A stretch of 64,000 bases of DNA from Acetispira formosa (nom. nud.) (lineage in GTDB: Bacteria; Desulfobacterota; Desulfarculia; Adiutricales; Adiutricaceae): assembly GCA_023525915.1 (NCBI GenBank), contig CP026657.1, positions 1,178,001-1,242,000 on the forward strand, in the 5' to 3' direction. How positions within the stretch are numbered: the stretch's first letter is position 1; every line of letters begins with the position of its first letter. Shown here piece after piece: positions 53,429-61,287 of the stretch. Position numbers and translations under genes: made by a program. The notes under the pieces were generated by a model. It made no database searches. It had not been told where the DNA came from and was given only the letters and a program-made list of their open reading frames with translations.

Positions 53429-54310
53429 CTATGCCCTGGTTATGGCTTGGAGGATTTCGTTTAGCCAGGGGGCTTCGATGGATTCCACTTGGCCCTCGTC
53501 ACAGGCTTTGGCGAAGGACGGGTCCAGCGGCAGACGGGCCACAGTCTTGATGTTGAAACGGGCGGCGGTCTCCTCCACATGGCTCTTGCCAAAAATGTCG
53601 GTCTCACGGCCGCAGTCCGGGCATTTGAAAAAACTCATGTTCTCAACCAGCCCCAAGACAGGGATGTTCATCATCCGGGCCATGTTCACAGCTTTCTCCA
53701 CTATCATGGTCACCAGTTCCTGCGGCGAGGTGACTATGACCAGCCCGTCTAACCGGATGGACTGATAAACCGTCAGCGGCACATCGCCGGTTCCGGGAGG
53801 CATGTCAATAAACATATATTCAGCCTCACCCCAGATTACATCAGTCCAGAACTGTTTGACCGCCCCGCCGATGACCGGGCCGCGCCAGACCACCGGATCG
53901 GTTTCATTATCTATCAGAAGGTTCAGGCTCATGATGTCTGTGCCGCCCTGGCTTCTGACCGGATACAACCCCAATTCACTCATGGCGGCCCGCTCTTTGA
54001 GGCCGAAGATGCGGGGGATGGAGGGGCCGGTGATGTCGGCGTCCAGAATGGCTGTGCCGTGCCCTTGGCGCTTCATGGCCGAAGCCAGAAGAGCCGTGAC
54101 CAGGGATTTGCCCACCCCGCCCTTGCCGCTGACCACGCCGATGACCTTGCCGATGTCGGACAGTTCATGCGGCTTGGCCACAAAATCTTCAGGACGCATC
54201 TGGCCCTGTCCGGCCGAAGGGCAACCCCCGGCCGGGTTTTGCTCCGCCTGCCTTTCCGAACAGTCGGAGGCGCAGGATGAACAGCATTGATCGTTACAAC
54301 TTTCGCTCAT
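53429..54310 (-). CDS. Mrp/NBP35-family Fe-S carrier ATPase
   Basis: 293 aa. Deviant Walker A SGKGGVGKSLVTALLA (about residues 60-75), AILDADITGPSIPRIFG, YMFIDMPPGTGDVPLTVYQS, and the C-terminal CPDCG (CxxC) that binds a bridging [4Fe-4S] cluster. The N-terminal 30 residues have seven cysteines (CNDQCCSSCASDCSE, GGCPS), an NBP35-like addition that can carry a second cluster. It assembles or transfers Fe-S clusters in the cytosol. An obvious client is the Fe-S-rich CODH cluster next door, but that is inference. It is not CooC. Confidence 0.9.
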   Translation of the reverse strand: MSESCNDQCCSSCASDCSERQAEQNPAGGCPSAGQGQMRPEDFVAKPHELSDIGKVIGVVSGKGGVGKSLVTALLASAMKRQGHGTAILDADITGPSIPRIFGLKERAAMSELGLYPVRSQGGTDIMSLNLLIDNETDPVVWRGPVIGGAVKQFWTDVIWGEAEYMFIDMPPGTGDVPLTVYQSIRLDGLVIVTSPQELVTMIVEKAVNMARMMNIPVLGLVENMSFFKCPDCGRETDIFGKSHVEETAARFNIKTVARLPLDPSFAKACDEGQVESIEAPWLNEILQAITRA

Positions 54311-54337
54311 TATTATGAACTCTCCTTTTGCTTATTT

Positions 54338-55427
54338 AAACTTTTTCCCTTCAACTTGCGGCCCGCAGCTACGCAAAAAGCGTGGTTTTTGCTTCGAGAG
54401 TTGCTACTTTGCCGTCAACACCAGTCGCTGGCGCTCCGTCTCGCCATCCATGGCTCGACTGCTATAAATATGGCGTTTTCCCTTGAACCGGCCGTTCGTA
54501 GCTACGCAAAAAGCGTGGTTTTTGCTTCGCCAGTTCCTACTTTGCCGTCAACACCAGTCGCTGGCGCTCCGCCTCGCCATCCATGGCTCGACTGCTATAA
54601 ATATGGCGTTTTCCCTTGAACCGGCCGTTCGTAGCTACGCAAAAAGCGTGGTTTTTGCTTCGCCAGTTCCTACTTTGCCGTCAACACCAGTCGCTGGCGC
54701 TCCGCCTCGCCATCCATGGCTCGACTGCTATAAATATGGCGTTTTCCCTTGAACCGGCCGTTCGTAGCTACGCAAAAAGCGTGGTTTTTGCTTCGCCAGT
54801 TCCTACTTTGCCGTCAACACCAGTCGCTGGCGCTCCGTCTCGCCATCCATGGCTCGACTGCTATAAATATGGCGTTTTCCCTTGAACCGGCCGTTCGTAG
54901 CTACGCAAAAAGCGTGGTTTTTGCTTCGCCAGTTCCTACTTTGCCGTCAACACCAGTCGCTGGCGCTCCGTCTCGCCATCCATGGCTCGACTGCTATAAA
55001 TATGGCGTTTTCCCTTGAACCGGCCGTTCGTAGCTACGCAAAAAGCGTGGTTTTTGCTTCGCCAGTTCCTACTTTGCCGTCAACACCAGTCGCTGGCGCT
55101 CCGTCTCGCCATCCATGGCTCGACTGCTATAAATATGGCGTTTTCCCTTGAACCGGCCGTTCGTAGCTACGCAAAAAGCGTGGTTTTTGCTTCGCCAGTT
55201 CCTACTTTGCCGTCAACACCAGTCGCTGGCGCTCCGTCTCGCCATCCATGGCTCGACTGCTATAAATATGGCGTTTTCCCTTGAACCGGCCGTTCGTAGC
55301 TACACAAAAAGCGTGGTTTTTGCTTCGCCAGTTGCTACTTTGCCGTCAACACCAGTCGCTGGCGCTCCGTCTCGCCATCCATGGCTCGACTCCCGTTATA
55401 TGTGCGGAGTTGGCTATAATTAGAGTT
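54338..55427 (+). repeat. Tandem array of eight family-A units, 133-bp period
   Basis: The CAAAAAGCGTGG core recurs at about 54374, 54507, 54640, 54773, 54906, 55039, 55172 and 55305, exactly 133 bp apart. Units 2-7 are virtually identical; the outer two carry private differences (GAGAGTTGCTACT in the first, GCTACACAAAAAGC and AGTTGCTACT in the last). Units 2 and 3 have CTCCGCCTCGCC where the rest have CTCCGTCTCGCC. Every unit also contains an ATG-led 89-codon frame, but 133 is not a multiple of three, so the frames overlap and shift; they are not genes. The last unit ends in a family-A terminus and is followed by a family-B hairpin. Confidence 0.95.
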
Positions 55428-55463
55428 GCCCGCTATCAAACCATCAAGAAAGCCGACCAGGCA

Positions 55464-55548
55464 GCCGCCGGGAGAAATGTTTTTGCCCGGCTCCGGTGAC
55501 TAAAGACCCCCGGAACCGGAGCCGGGCAAAAACATTTCTCCTGGCGGC
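55464..55548 (+). repeat. Family-B long hairpin, copy 6, 3' of cooF
   Basis: Arms GCCGCCGGGAGAAATG... and complement, inner stem TTTTTGCCCGGCTCCGG, loop GTGACTAAAGACCCCCG. It stands 31 bp from the stop codon of cooF and could form its 3' end. Confidence 0.85.
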
Positions 55549-55579
55549 GCCCGCCCGCTACTCTACAGGAGGCACGATG

Positions 55580-56053
55580 CTAGACCAGTTCCTTTAAGGC
55601 GTTTTTAAGTCCCTCCGCAAAGGACTGACGGCGATCACGCACGGTCTGTTCATCCGGCACGAATTCAATGGCCCGGCTGGGGCAGGCGGCCGCGCAGCGC
55701 GGCTGGCCTCCGCACTGGTCGCACTTCACGGCCCGTCGCAGAGAGGGGCTGTAGGACACGTTGCCAAACGGGCAGGACATGACGCACATGCGGCAGCCAA
55801 TGCAATTTTCCGGCTTCATTTCCACCACCCCGCTTTGAGCGTTCCTGGTCAGCGCGCCAGTTTTGCAGACGGCCAGACAGGGCGCGGAATCGCACTGGAA
55901 GCAAGTTATGGGCACCTGCCCGCCATCGCGAAAAAAAGCTACCCCAATTTTTGAGGGCGCGGGGAAGTGTTCAGACCAATCGCGGCTGGCGCAGGCCAGT
56001 TCACAATTCAGGCAGCCGATACAGCGCGATGGGGTCACCAATAGAGTATTCAT
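55580..56053 (-). CDS. cooF: CooF-type ferredoxin of the CODH cluster
   Basis: 157 aa with four [4Fe-4S] motifs: CIGCLNCELAC, CFQCDSAPCLAVC, CIGCRMCVMSCPFG and CDQCGGQPRCAAACP. This is the HycB/CooF arrangement of electron-carrying subunits. It lies 10 bp after cooS and very probably takes electrons from it, passing them on to the NuoG/F/E-like subunits. Cytoplasmic; no signal peptide or TM. Confidence 0.9.
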   Translation of the reverse strand: MNTLLVTPSRCIGCLNCELACASRDWSEHFPAPSKIGVAFFRDGGQVPITCFQCDSAPCLAVCKTGALTRNAQSGVVEMKPENCIGCRMCVMSCPFGNVSYSPSLRRAVKCDQCGGQPRCAAACPSRAIEFVPDEQTVRDRRQSFAEGLKNALKELV

Positions 56054-56063
56054 GGGAACCTCC

Positions 56064-57947
56064 TCAGGCCGTCAGCCCCAGAGCCTGACGCTTGCCGCTA
56101 ATGAGTTCATCGAGCTTGGCCCCGGCCTGGATCGGGTCCGGCTCCACCATAAAAGCCGCGCCCACTACGCCATTGAGGCCGGAAGTGGCCAGTTCGGTAA
56201 TAAAGGGGCTACCCAGAATCATGGGCGGGAGGCCCAGATGAGTGGTAATGCCGCTGGCCACGGCATAGAGGCCTATGGCGGCCGCTTTTTCAGAATACCA
56301 TTCCGGCGCGCTGGCCGCCACAGGCAAAGCGCTGATGTCGGTTCCAAGGGCCTTGGCCAGAACCGCGCAAAGCTGAATGATGCGTGAATTGTCGACGCAG
56401 CTGCCCACATGGAGAACCGGTGGAATCCCCAGTGAACGGCAGACCCCGGCCAGCCCTTCCCCGGCCAGGTGCGCCCCTTCCGGCATCAAAAGCCCGGCCT
56501 TGCCCATAGCGCCGGTGGCGCAGCCGGTCACCAGCACCAGGATGTCGCGCTTGATCAATTCTTTGGCCAGGGTCACATGGCCGTAATCCTGCTTTACTTT
56601 GGGATTGTTGCAGCCGACAATGCCCACCGCGCCGCGTATGGCCCCGCTTTTGATAGCCTCAATCAGAGGGGTGGGCGTGCCGCCGAGTGCGGATACAATG
56701 GCCTCATTGGAAAAACCGGAGGTGATTTCCACCGGCTCCACCGGGATATCCACCCGGCTCTGGTCACGCTTTTTGTAAGCCTCAACCGCCATGGCCACGG
56801 CCTGACCGGCCAGTTCGCGAGCGTTGGAGGGTTTGAAGTCCAGAAACGTGGAACCAGGGAAACGGGCCTTGTCGCTGGTGGCGATAAATTTGGTGTGATA
56901 GCACTGCGACAGATTGACCAGGCTGGGCATAATGCACTGATAGTCGGCCACAATGGCCTCAACCGCGCCGGTGACTATGGTCAGTTCCGTCATCAGATGG
57001 TTGCCGGCCAGGGGTATGCCGCGACGCATCAGAAGCTCATTGCCGGTACAGCACAGACCAGCCACATTGATGCCGTCGGCCCCGGCCTCCCTGGCGGCCG
57101 TGACCATTATCGGATCGGCGGCGGCGGCCAGAATCATTTCTGAAACAATGGGGCTGTGGCCGTGCACCAGAATATTGACCATGTTCTTTTTGATTACGCC
57201 CAGATTGACCCTGGAGGCCGTTGGTTTGGGGGTTCCGAAGATGATGTCGGAAATCTCGGTTCCGCACATGGAGCCGCCCCAGCCGTCGGCCAGAGCCACC
57301 CTGGCTGAATGGAGGCACAGCGACACCGGATCGCAATCCACGCCCATGTGGGTGCGGTGGAGCATTTCCACCGGTTCACGGTCAATGCCGCGCGGCGTTA
57401 TTTTCAGCTTGTCCCACAACTCACGGCGGACCTGGGGCACGCGGGGCAGGAAAGCCAGCCCCCGGCTGAAGCTGCCGTAATCCTCACCAAGGCGGGCGGC
57501 CAGAGCGGCCGCGACTTCAGTCACCCCTCCTTCAGATGAGACGCCCACCTCGGCCGCGATGCGGCGAAGCTTTTCCTCGTCCCGCACCTGGTAGGCGCTG
57601 GTGGTTCCGGCCCCGATTTCATGCAGAACTTCCACCAGGTCACGGCCATGATCGGAATGGGCGGCCGCGCCTCCGGCCACGAAACGGCCGAAATTGCGGG
57701 CCACGGTCAGAGCAGCGTCCGCCCCGCAGACGCCCTTGTCGCGATCCAGGCCCGGAATTATCCGGCATGGCCCCATGATACATTTTGAGCACGACAGGCC
57801 CATCTCACAGATATTGCACTGAGGGGTCTGCTTTTCCAGCCGGTCCCAGGCCAGTTCCAGATTTTCCCGGCGGGCCTTGTCAATCAAATGCCCGGCCTCA
57901 TCGGCCCACATGGAGCACTCGGCCGCTGTCTTGTGAAATTCCGACAT
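56064..57947 (-). CDS. cooS: Anaerobic Ni-containing carbon monoxide dehydrogenase
   Basis: 627 aa from ATG 57947 (GGGGAGGAAAAC upstream); a longer frame to 57983 is unlikely. It interconverts CO and CO2. Cys44, Cys47, Cys53, Cys56, Cys61 and Cys74 lie in PQCNICEMGLSCSKCIMGPC and GVCGA: B-cluster ligands 53/56/61/74, D-cluster 44/47 in a CX2C motif. C-cluster ligands all appear: His in LVHGHSP, Cys in AGLCCTGNE, VADYQCIMP, GIVGCNNP, VTGCATGAM and VGSCVDNSR, and the catalytic Lys in YSEKAAA. No acetyl-CoA synthase gene is adjacent, and no cooC. Confidence 0.96.
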   Translation of the reverse strand: MSEFHKTAAECSMWADEAGHLIDKARRENLELAWDRLEKQTPQCNICEMGLSCSKCIMGPCRIIPGLDRDKGVCGADAALTVARNFGRFVAGGAAAHSDHGRDLVEVLHEIGAGTTSAYQVRDEEKLRRIAAEVGVSSEGGVTEVAAALAARLGEDYGSFSRGLAFLPRVPQVRRELWDKLKITPRGIDREPVEMLHRTHMGVDCDPVSLCLHSARVALADGWGGSMCGTEISDIIFGTPKPTASRVNLGVIKKNMVNILVHGHSPIVSEMILAAAADPIMVTAAREAGADGINVAGLCCTGNELLMRRGIPLAGNHLMTELTIVTGAVEAIVADYQCIMPSLVNLSQCYHTKFIATSDKARFPGSTFLDFKPSNARELAGQAVAMAVEAYKKRDQSRVDIPVEPVEITSGFSNEAIVSALGGTPTPLIEAIKSGAIRGAVGIVGCNNPKVKQDYGHVTLAKELIKRDILVLVTGCATGAMGKAGLLMPEGAHLAGEGLAGVCRSLGIPPVLHVGSCVDNSRIIQLCAVLAKALGTDISALPVAASAPEWYSEKAAAIGLYAVASGITTHLGLPPMILGSPFITELATSGLNGVVGAAFMVEPDPIQAGAKLDELISGKRQALGLTA

Positions 57948-58014
57948 GTTTTCCTCCCCTGGCTGAAAAGCGCCGCCTCCCACAGCAACGCGAATTATTA
58001 CCGGCGCACGGTCC

Positions 58015-58187
58015 AGCTATTCTAATTATGGCTTTTTCCCTTGAACTTACGGTTCGTAGCTACACAAAAAGCGTGGTTTTTGTTTCGCGAACGGCTATTT
58101 TTCCGTCAAAACCAGTCGCTGGCGCTCCGTCTCGCTACGCTCGACCCTGGCTTTATGCGGCGGCGTCGGCCATAATTAGAATTGCTG
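58015..58187 (+). repeat. Family-A repeat inside the CODH cluster
   Basis: Full copy with AGCTATTCTAATTATGGC and GCCATAATTAGAATTGCTG ends, nearly identical to the 4-kb pair. It lies in the 281-bp gap between nuoG' and cooS, 68 bp before the cooS start, and would be transcribed in the middle of the operon. A GCAC...GTGCGTG repeat follows at 58188-58228. Confidence 0.9.
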
Positions 58188-58228
58188 CGCACGGTCAACC
58201 CGCCTTGAACTGCGGACGACAGTGCGTG

Positions 58229-58981
58229 TCAGTATTCAGTAAATGACCTTTTCATATCAGCCGCCATCAGACGGCGGCGGCATTGAGCGCATATTTCGTT
58301 GGCCGCGAATTCAGGCCTGGACAATTGCCCGGGCGTTGCGTAAGGACGCCCGCATTCACAGCAGCGTACCATTTCAAACTCGCGCCCCCAGATGGAGCGC
58401 CGACCATGCTTTTCCGAAAAAACTATCTTTCCCGTGGGGCAGACCGCAGCGCAGGCCAGGCAGCCTATGCAGTCATCCGGCGCGGTGAAAAAAGGCCCGG
58501 TTACAGACCGCTCCGCGCCGCGCCCGGCAAAACCAATGGCGGCCGTGCCATTGATCTCACAAGCCCGCACACAACGCCCACAGCGGATGCAAAGGTCGTC
58601 ATCGCCCTTAAAGCGCTCTTCAGGAGTCACGCCATACTCCGCGGCTAAAGCCATCAGGCGCGGTGAAGAGGGGCAGCGGTCCACCAGCATTTCCAGCACA
58701 AAAGCCCTGGCCCGCCGGATGTCTTCATTGTCCGTTTCCACCACAAAGCCGTTTTCGCGCAGTGGGTACATACAGGACGTCACCATCCGCCCATTGATCT
58801 CCACCAGACACAGGCGGCAATTGCCGTCACCCGGCAGCCCTTCATGGTGACAAAGGGTGGGCACGGACCGGTTTAAAAGACGGACAGCCGCCAGGATAGT
58901 AGTGTCACGGGCCACTTCCACAGCCTGACCGTCAATGAGGCCCTCCACCAAATCGAGATGTGACTGACAATTCAACATCAT
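58229..58981 (-). CDS. NuoG/HoxU-like Fe-S subunit of the CODH cluster
   Basis: 250 aa. N-terminal [2Fe-2S] domain (CHHEGLPGDGNCRLCLVEI...VTSC), two [4Fe-4S] motifs CIRCGRCVRAC and CIGCLACAAVCPTG, and a C-terminal CCECGRPYATPG...ICAQC pair (CxxC...CxxC) that could bind zinc or another cluster. The His-ligated cluster of NuoG/HydA is not kept (VDRCPSSPRLM in its place). There is no hydrogenase or molybdopterin domain. It is therefore an electron-wiring subunit. It lies 4 bp after the NuoF-like gene. Probable bridge between NuoF and CooF. Confidence 0.88.
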   Translation of the reverse strand: MMLNCQSHLDLVEGLIDGQAVEVARDTTILAAVRLLNRSVPTLCHHEGLPGDGNCRLCLVEINGRMVTSCMYPLRENGFVVETDNEDIRRARAFVLEMLVDRCPSSPRLMALAAEYGVTPEERFKGDDDLCIRCGRCVRACEINGTAAIGFAGRGAERSVTGPFFTAPDDCIGCLACAAVCPTGKIVFSEKHGRRSIWGREFEMVRCCECGRPYATPGQLSRPEFAANEICAQCRRRLMAADMKRSFTEY

Positions 58982-58985
58982 CGCC

Positions 58986-60833
58986 TCACCCCCTGGGCCG
59001 GGCCACGGCGGCCCGGAAGTGGCAGGCCTTCAGGCAGGCCCCGCAAGCTATGCAGGTGTTCTGATTAATCCCCTGCGGTTTCAGGCCCGAACGCTTGACC
59101 GCTCCGCACGGGCAAACCCTGATGCAAGCCCCACAGCCGACACAGCGTTCGGTATCGATGAACGGTTCATATAGGCCGGCGCAGCGTCCGGCCCGGCAGA
59201 AATGTTGTTCTTCGTGTTCGCGGTATTCGTCCTCAAAATATTTTATAGTGGACAACACCGGGTTGGCCGCCGACTGGCCCAGACCGCAAAGCGCGGTTTT
59301 CGAGAGCATTTCCGACCACCTGATGAGGCGGTCGGTATCGCCTTTTTCAGCTCGCCCGCCGCACAGGTCTTCCAGCACTTTCAGCATGCGCGGCAGGGCT
59401 TCGCGGCAGGGAGCGCATTTCCCGCAGGATTCGCCGACCAAAAATTTGGTGAAATAGCGGGCCACATCCACCATGCAGGTCAGATCGTCCATAACGATGA
59501 GGCCGCCGGAACCCATCATGGCCCCGGCTTCGGCCAGATGATCGAAATCCACCGGCAAATCCAGGCAGGAGCGCGGCAGGCATCCGCCGGAAGGTCCGCC
59601 GCTCTGCACAGCCTTGACCTTGCGCCCCGGCTGAGGTCCGCCGCCGACATCCATTACAAACGACCGGATAGTGGAACCCAAAGGCATTTCCACCAGCCCG
59701 CTGTTGCGGACGTCGCCCACCAGCGAGAAAATTTTGGTGCCGTAATTGTTTTCAGAGCCAATGCCTTTGAACCAGCCGGGCCCCTGAAGAATGATATGGG
59801 GCACATTGGCCCAGGTTTCCACATTCTGCAAGAGGGTTGGCGAGTCCCACAGGCCGCGCTCGGTGGAGCGGACGTATTTGACGCGCGGGGCTCCGGCCCG
59901 GCCCTCGATGGAGTTCATCAAAGCCGTTGACTCGCCGCAGACGAAAGCGCCGCCGCCCTCCACCACTTCGATATCGAAATCAAAGCCGCTGCCCAGAATA
60001 TCGCGGCCCAGGAGTCCCCGTTCGCGGGCCAGGTCCAAAGCGTTGTTCAGCCGGGCCACGCTGAGGGGATATTCGTGCCGCACATAGATAAAACCCTGCG
60101 ACGCGCCAATAGCGTAAGCGCCTAGAATCATGCCCTCAATGATGGAGTGCGGATCGCCCTCCATGAGGCTGCGGTTCATGAAAGCGCCGGGGTCGCCTTC
60201 ATCGCCGTTGGCCAGAACATATTTGATTTCACCGGGAGCCTGGCGGCAGGCTTTCCATTTGCGGCCGGCCGGAAAGCCGCCGCCGCCCCGGCCCCTAAGT
60301 GATGAGGCTTCAACGCGGCCGGAGACATCAGCCGGCGTCAGCCGAGCCAAGGCATAGCCAAGGGCATGATAGCCATAATGCTTTATATAGTCATCCAGCG
60401 ATTCCGGGTTCATGTGGGCCATGCGGCCCATCAGATGCCTGGTTTGGCGGCGAAAAAAATTCAGGTCGTAACCTTTGCGGTGATTCTGTCCGGGGCTGAG
60501 CCTTTCCACCACCCGGCCGTTGATCATGGTTTCCTCTATGATATCGTGAGCATCCTCCGGGCGAACTTTTTGATAGAGGTAACCCCAGGGTTCGGCCGCG
60601 ACCAGAGGGCCGCGGTCACAGAGTCCCTGGCACCCGGATAGATCGACCTTGAAGGATATATTGCCGGAGAGGCCATACCATTTGGCTTCTTCCCGGAGGG
60701 CTTTCAGCACATTAAGCCCTCCGGCGGCCAGACAGCCCGGCCCTCCGCAGACCCACAAGCGCCGGTAGACATCCGGGCGATTGACCAATTCGTGACGATA
60801 TTTTTCCAGTTCCCTGGTGTTGGTGAAGCGCAT
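58986..60833 (-). CDS. NuoF/HydB-like NAD(H) flavoprotein of the CODH cluster
   Basis: 615 aa. N-terminal thioredoxin-like [2Fe-2S] domain (WVCGGPGCLAAGG ... SGCQGLCDRGP), FMN/NADH domain (about 170-480; LRGRGGGGFPAGRKWKA, YVLANGDEGDPGAFMN, GAFVCGESTALMNS), [4Fe-4S] motif ESCGKCAPCREALPR, and a C-terminal pair of ferredoxin motifs CVGCGACIRVCPCGA and CIACGACLKACHFRA with a further Cys/His stretch HFCRAGRC. This is the domain set of electron-bifurcating HydB; the hydrogenase HydB here lacks both ends. It probably reduces NAD+ or oxidises NADH. The start is 1 bp after the NuoE-like stop. Confidence 0.92.
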   Translation of the reverse strand: MRFTNTRELEKYRHELVNRPDVYRRLWVCGGPGCLAAGGLNVLKALREEAKWYGLSGNISFKVDLSGCQGLCDRGPLVAAEPWGYLYQKVRPEDAHDIIEETMINGRVVERLSPGQNHRKGYDLNFFRRQTRHLMGRMAHMNPESLDDYIKHYGYHALGYALARLTPADVSGRVEASSLRGRGGGGFPAGRKWKACRQAPGEIKYVLANGDEGDPGAFMNRSLMEGDPHSIIEGMILGAYAIGASQGFIYVRHEYPLSVARLNNALDLARERGLLGRDILGSGFDFDIEVVEGGGAFVCGESTALMNSIEGRAGAPRVKYVRSTERGLWDSPTLLQNVETWANVPHIILQGPGWFKGIGSENNYGTKIFSLVGDVRNSGLVEMPLGSTIRSFVMDVGGGPQPGRKVKAVQSGGPSGGCLPRSCLDLPVDFDHLAEAGAMMGSGGLIVMDDLTCMVDVARYFTKFLVGESCGKCAPCREALPRMLKVLEDLCGGRAEKGDTDRLIRWSEMLSKTALCGLGQSAANPVLSTIKYFEDEYREHEEQHFCRAGRCAGLYEPFIDTERCVGCGACIRVCPCGAVKRSGLKPQGINQNTCIACGACLKACHFRAAVARPRG

Positions 60834-60834
60834 A

Positions 60835-61287
60835 TCACTTCACCTTTCCGAGCAGGTGCCGGGCGGAGGCGGCCGGGACATTGCCGTGGGTTTCATCGCC
60901 GACCATCACCACCGGGGCCAGAGCGCAGGCTCCCAGGCAGTTGACAGACTCCAGGGTATGGGAGCCATCGGGCGTGGTTTCGCCCAATTTTATGCCGAGT
61001 TCCTTTTCAAGTGAGGCAATCAGGGTTTCGGAACCACGTAGGTGGCAGGCCGTGCCGCAGCAAACTTTAACAACTGTTTCGCCTTTAGGGCGAAGAGATA
61101 GAGCGCTGTAGAACGTGGCTACGGCGAAAACTCTGGAGAGCGGCAGCTCCAGCTTTTCGGCCACCGCCCGAAGAGCTTCTTCCGGCAGATAGCGGTAGTG
61201 AGCCTGGATTAACTGAAGCAACGGCAACAACTGCCTCGCCTCGCCGGGTCTGGACTGAAGCAGATCTTCCAAAGGGTTCATAATCAC
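60835..61287 (-). CDS. NuoE-like [2Fe-2S] subunit of the CODH cluster
   Basis: 150 aa. VVKVCCGTACHLRGSETL and ESVNCLGACALAPVVMVGDE carry the four cluster ligands; the helical N-terminus (LLPLLQLIQAHYRYLPEEAL, LSRVFAVATFYSALSLRPKG) is typical of NuoE/HydC. First gene of the cluster, directly followed by the NuoF-like gene. GAGGTG stands 5 bp before the ATG (ATG 61281 is an alternative). Confidence 0.92.
   Translation of the reverse strand: MIMNPLEDLLQSRPGEARQLLPLLQLIQAHYRYLPEEALRAVAEKLELPLSRVFAVATFYSALSLRPKGETVVKVCCGTACHLRGSETLIASLEKELGIKLGETTPDGSHTLESVNCLGACALAPVVMVGDETHGNVPAASARHLLGKVK

Noticed and set aside
53429..54310. CooC nickel-insertion ATPase for CooS
   Set aside because: The P-loop context (SGKGGVGKS), TGPSIPRIFG, PPGTGD and CPDCG motifs identify the Mrp/NBP35 family, not CooC.
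54338..55427. CRISPR array
   Set aside because: The unit is 133 bp with no alternating short repeat and unique spacer; all parts of each unit repeat, and no cas gene is near.
54483..55499. Seven overlapping ATG-started frames of 72-91 codons in the array
   Set aside because: They arise because the 133-bp unit shifts frame at each copy; same repeat sequence gives no SD, no conserved protein, and similar frames appear in single family-A copies.
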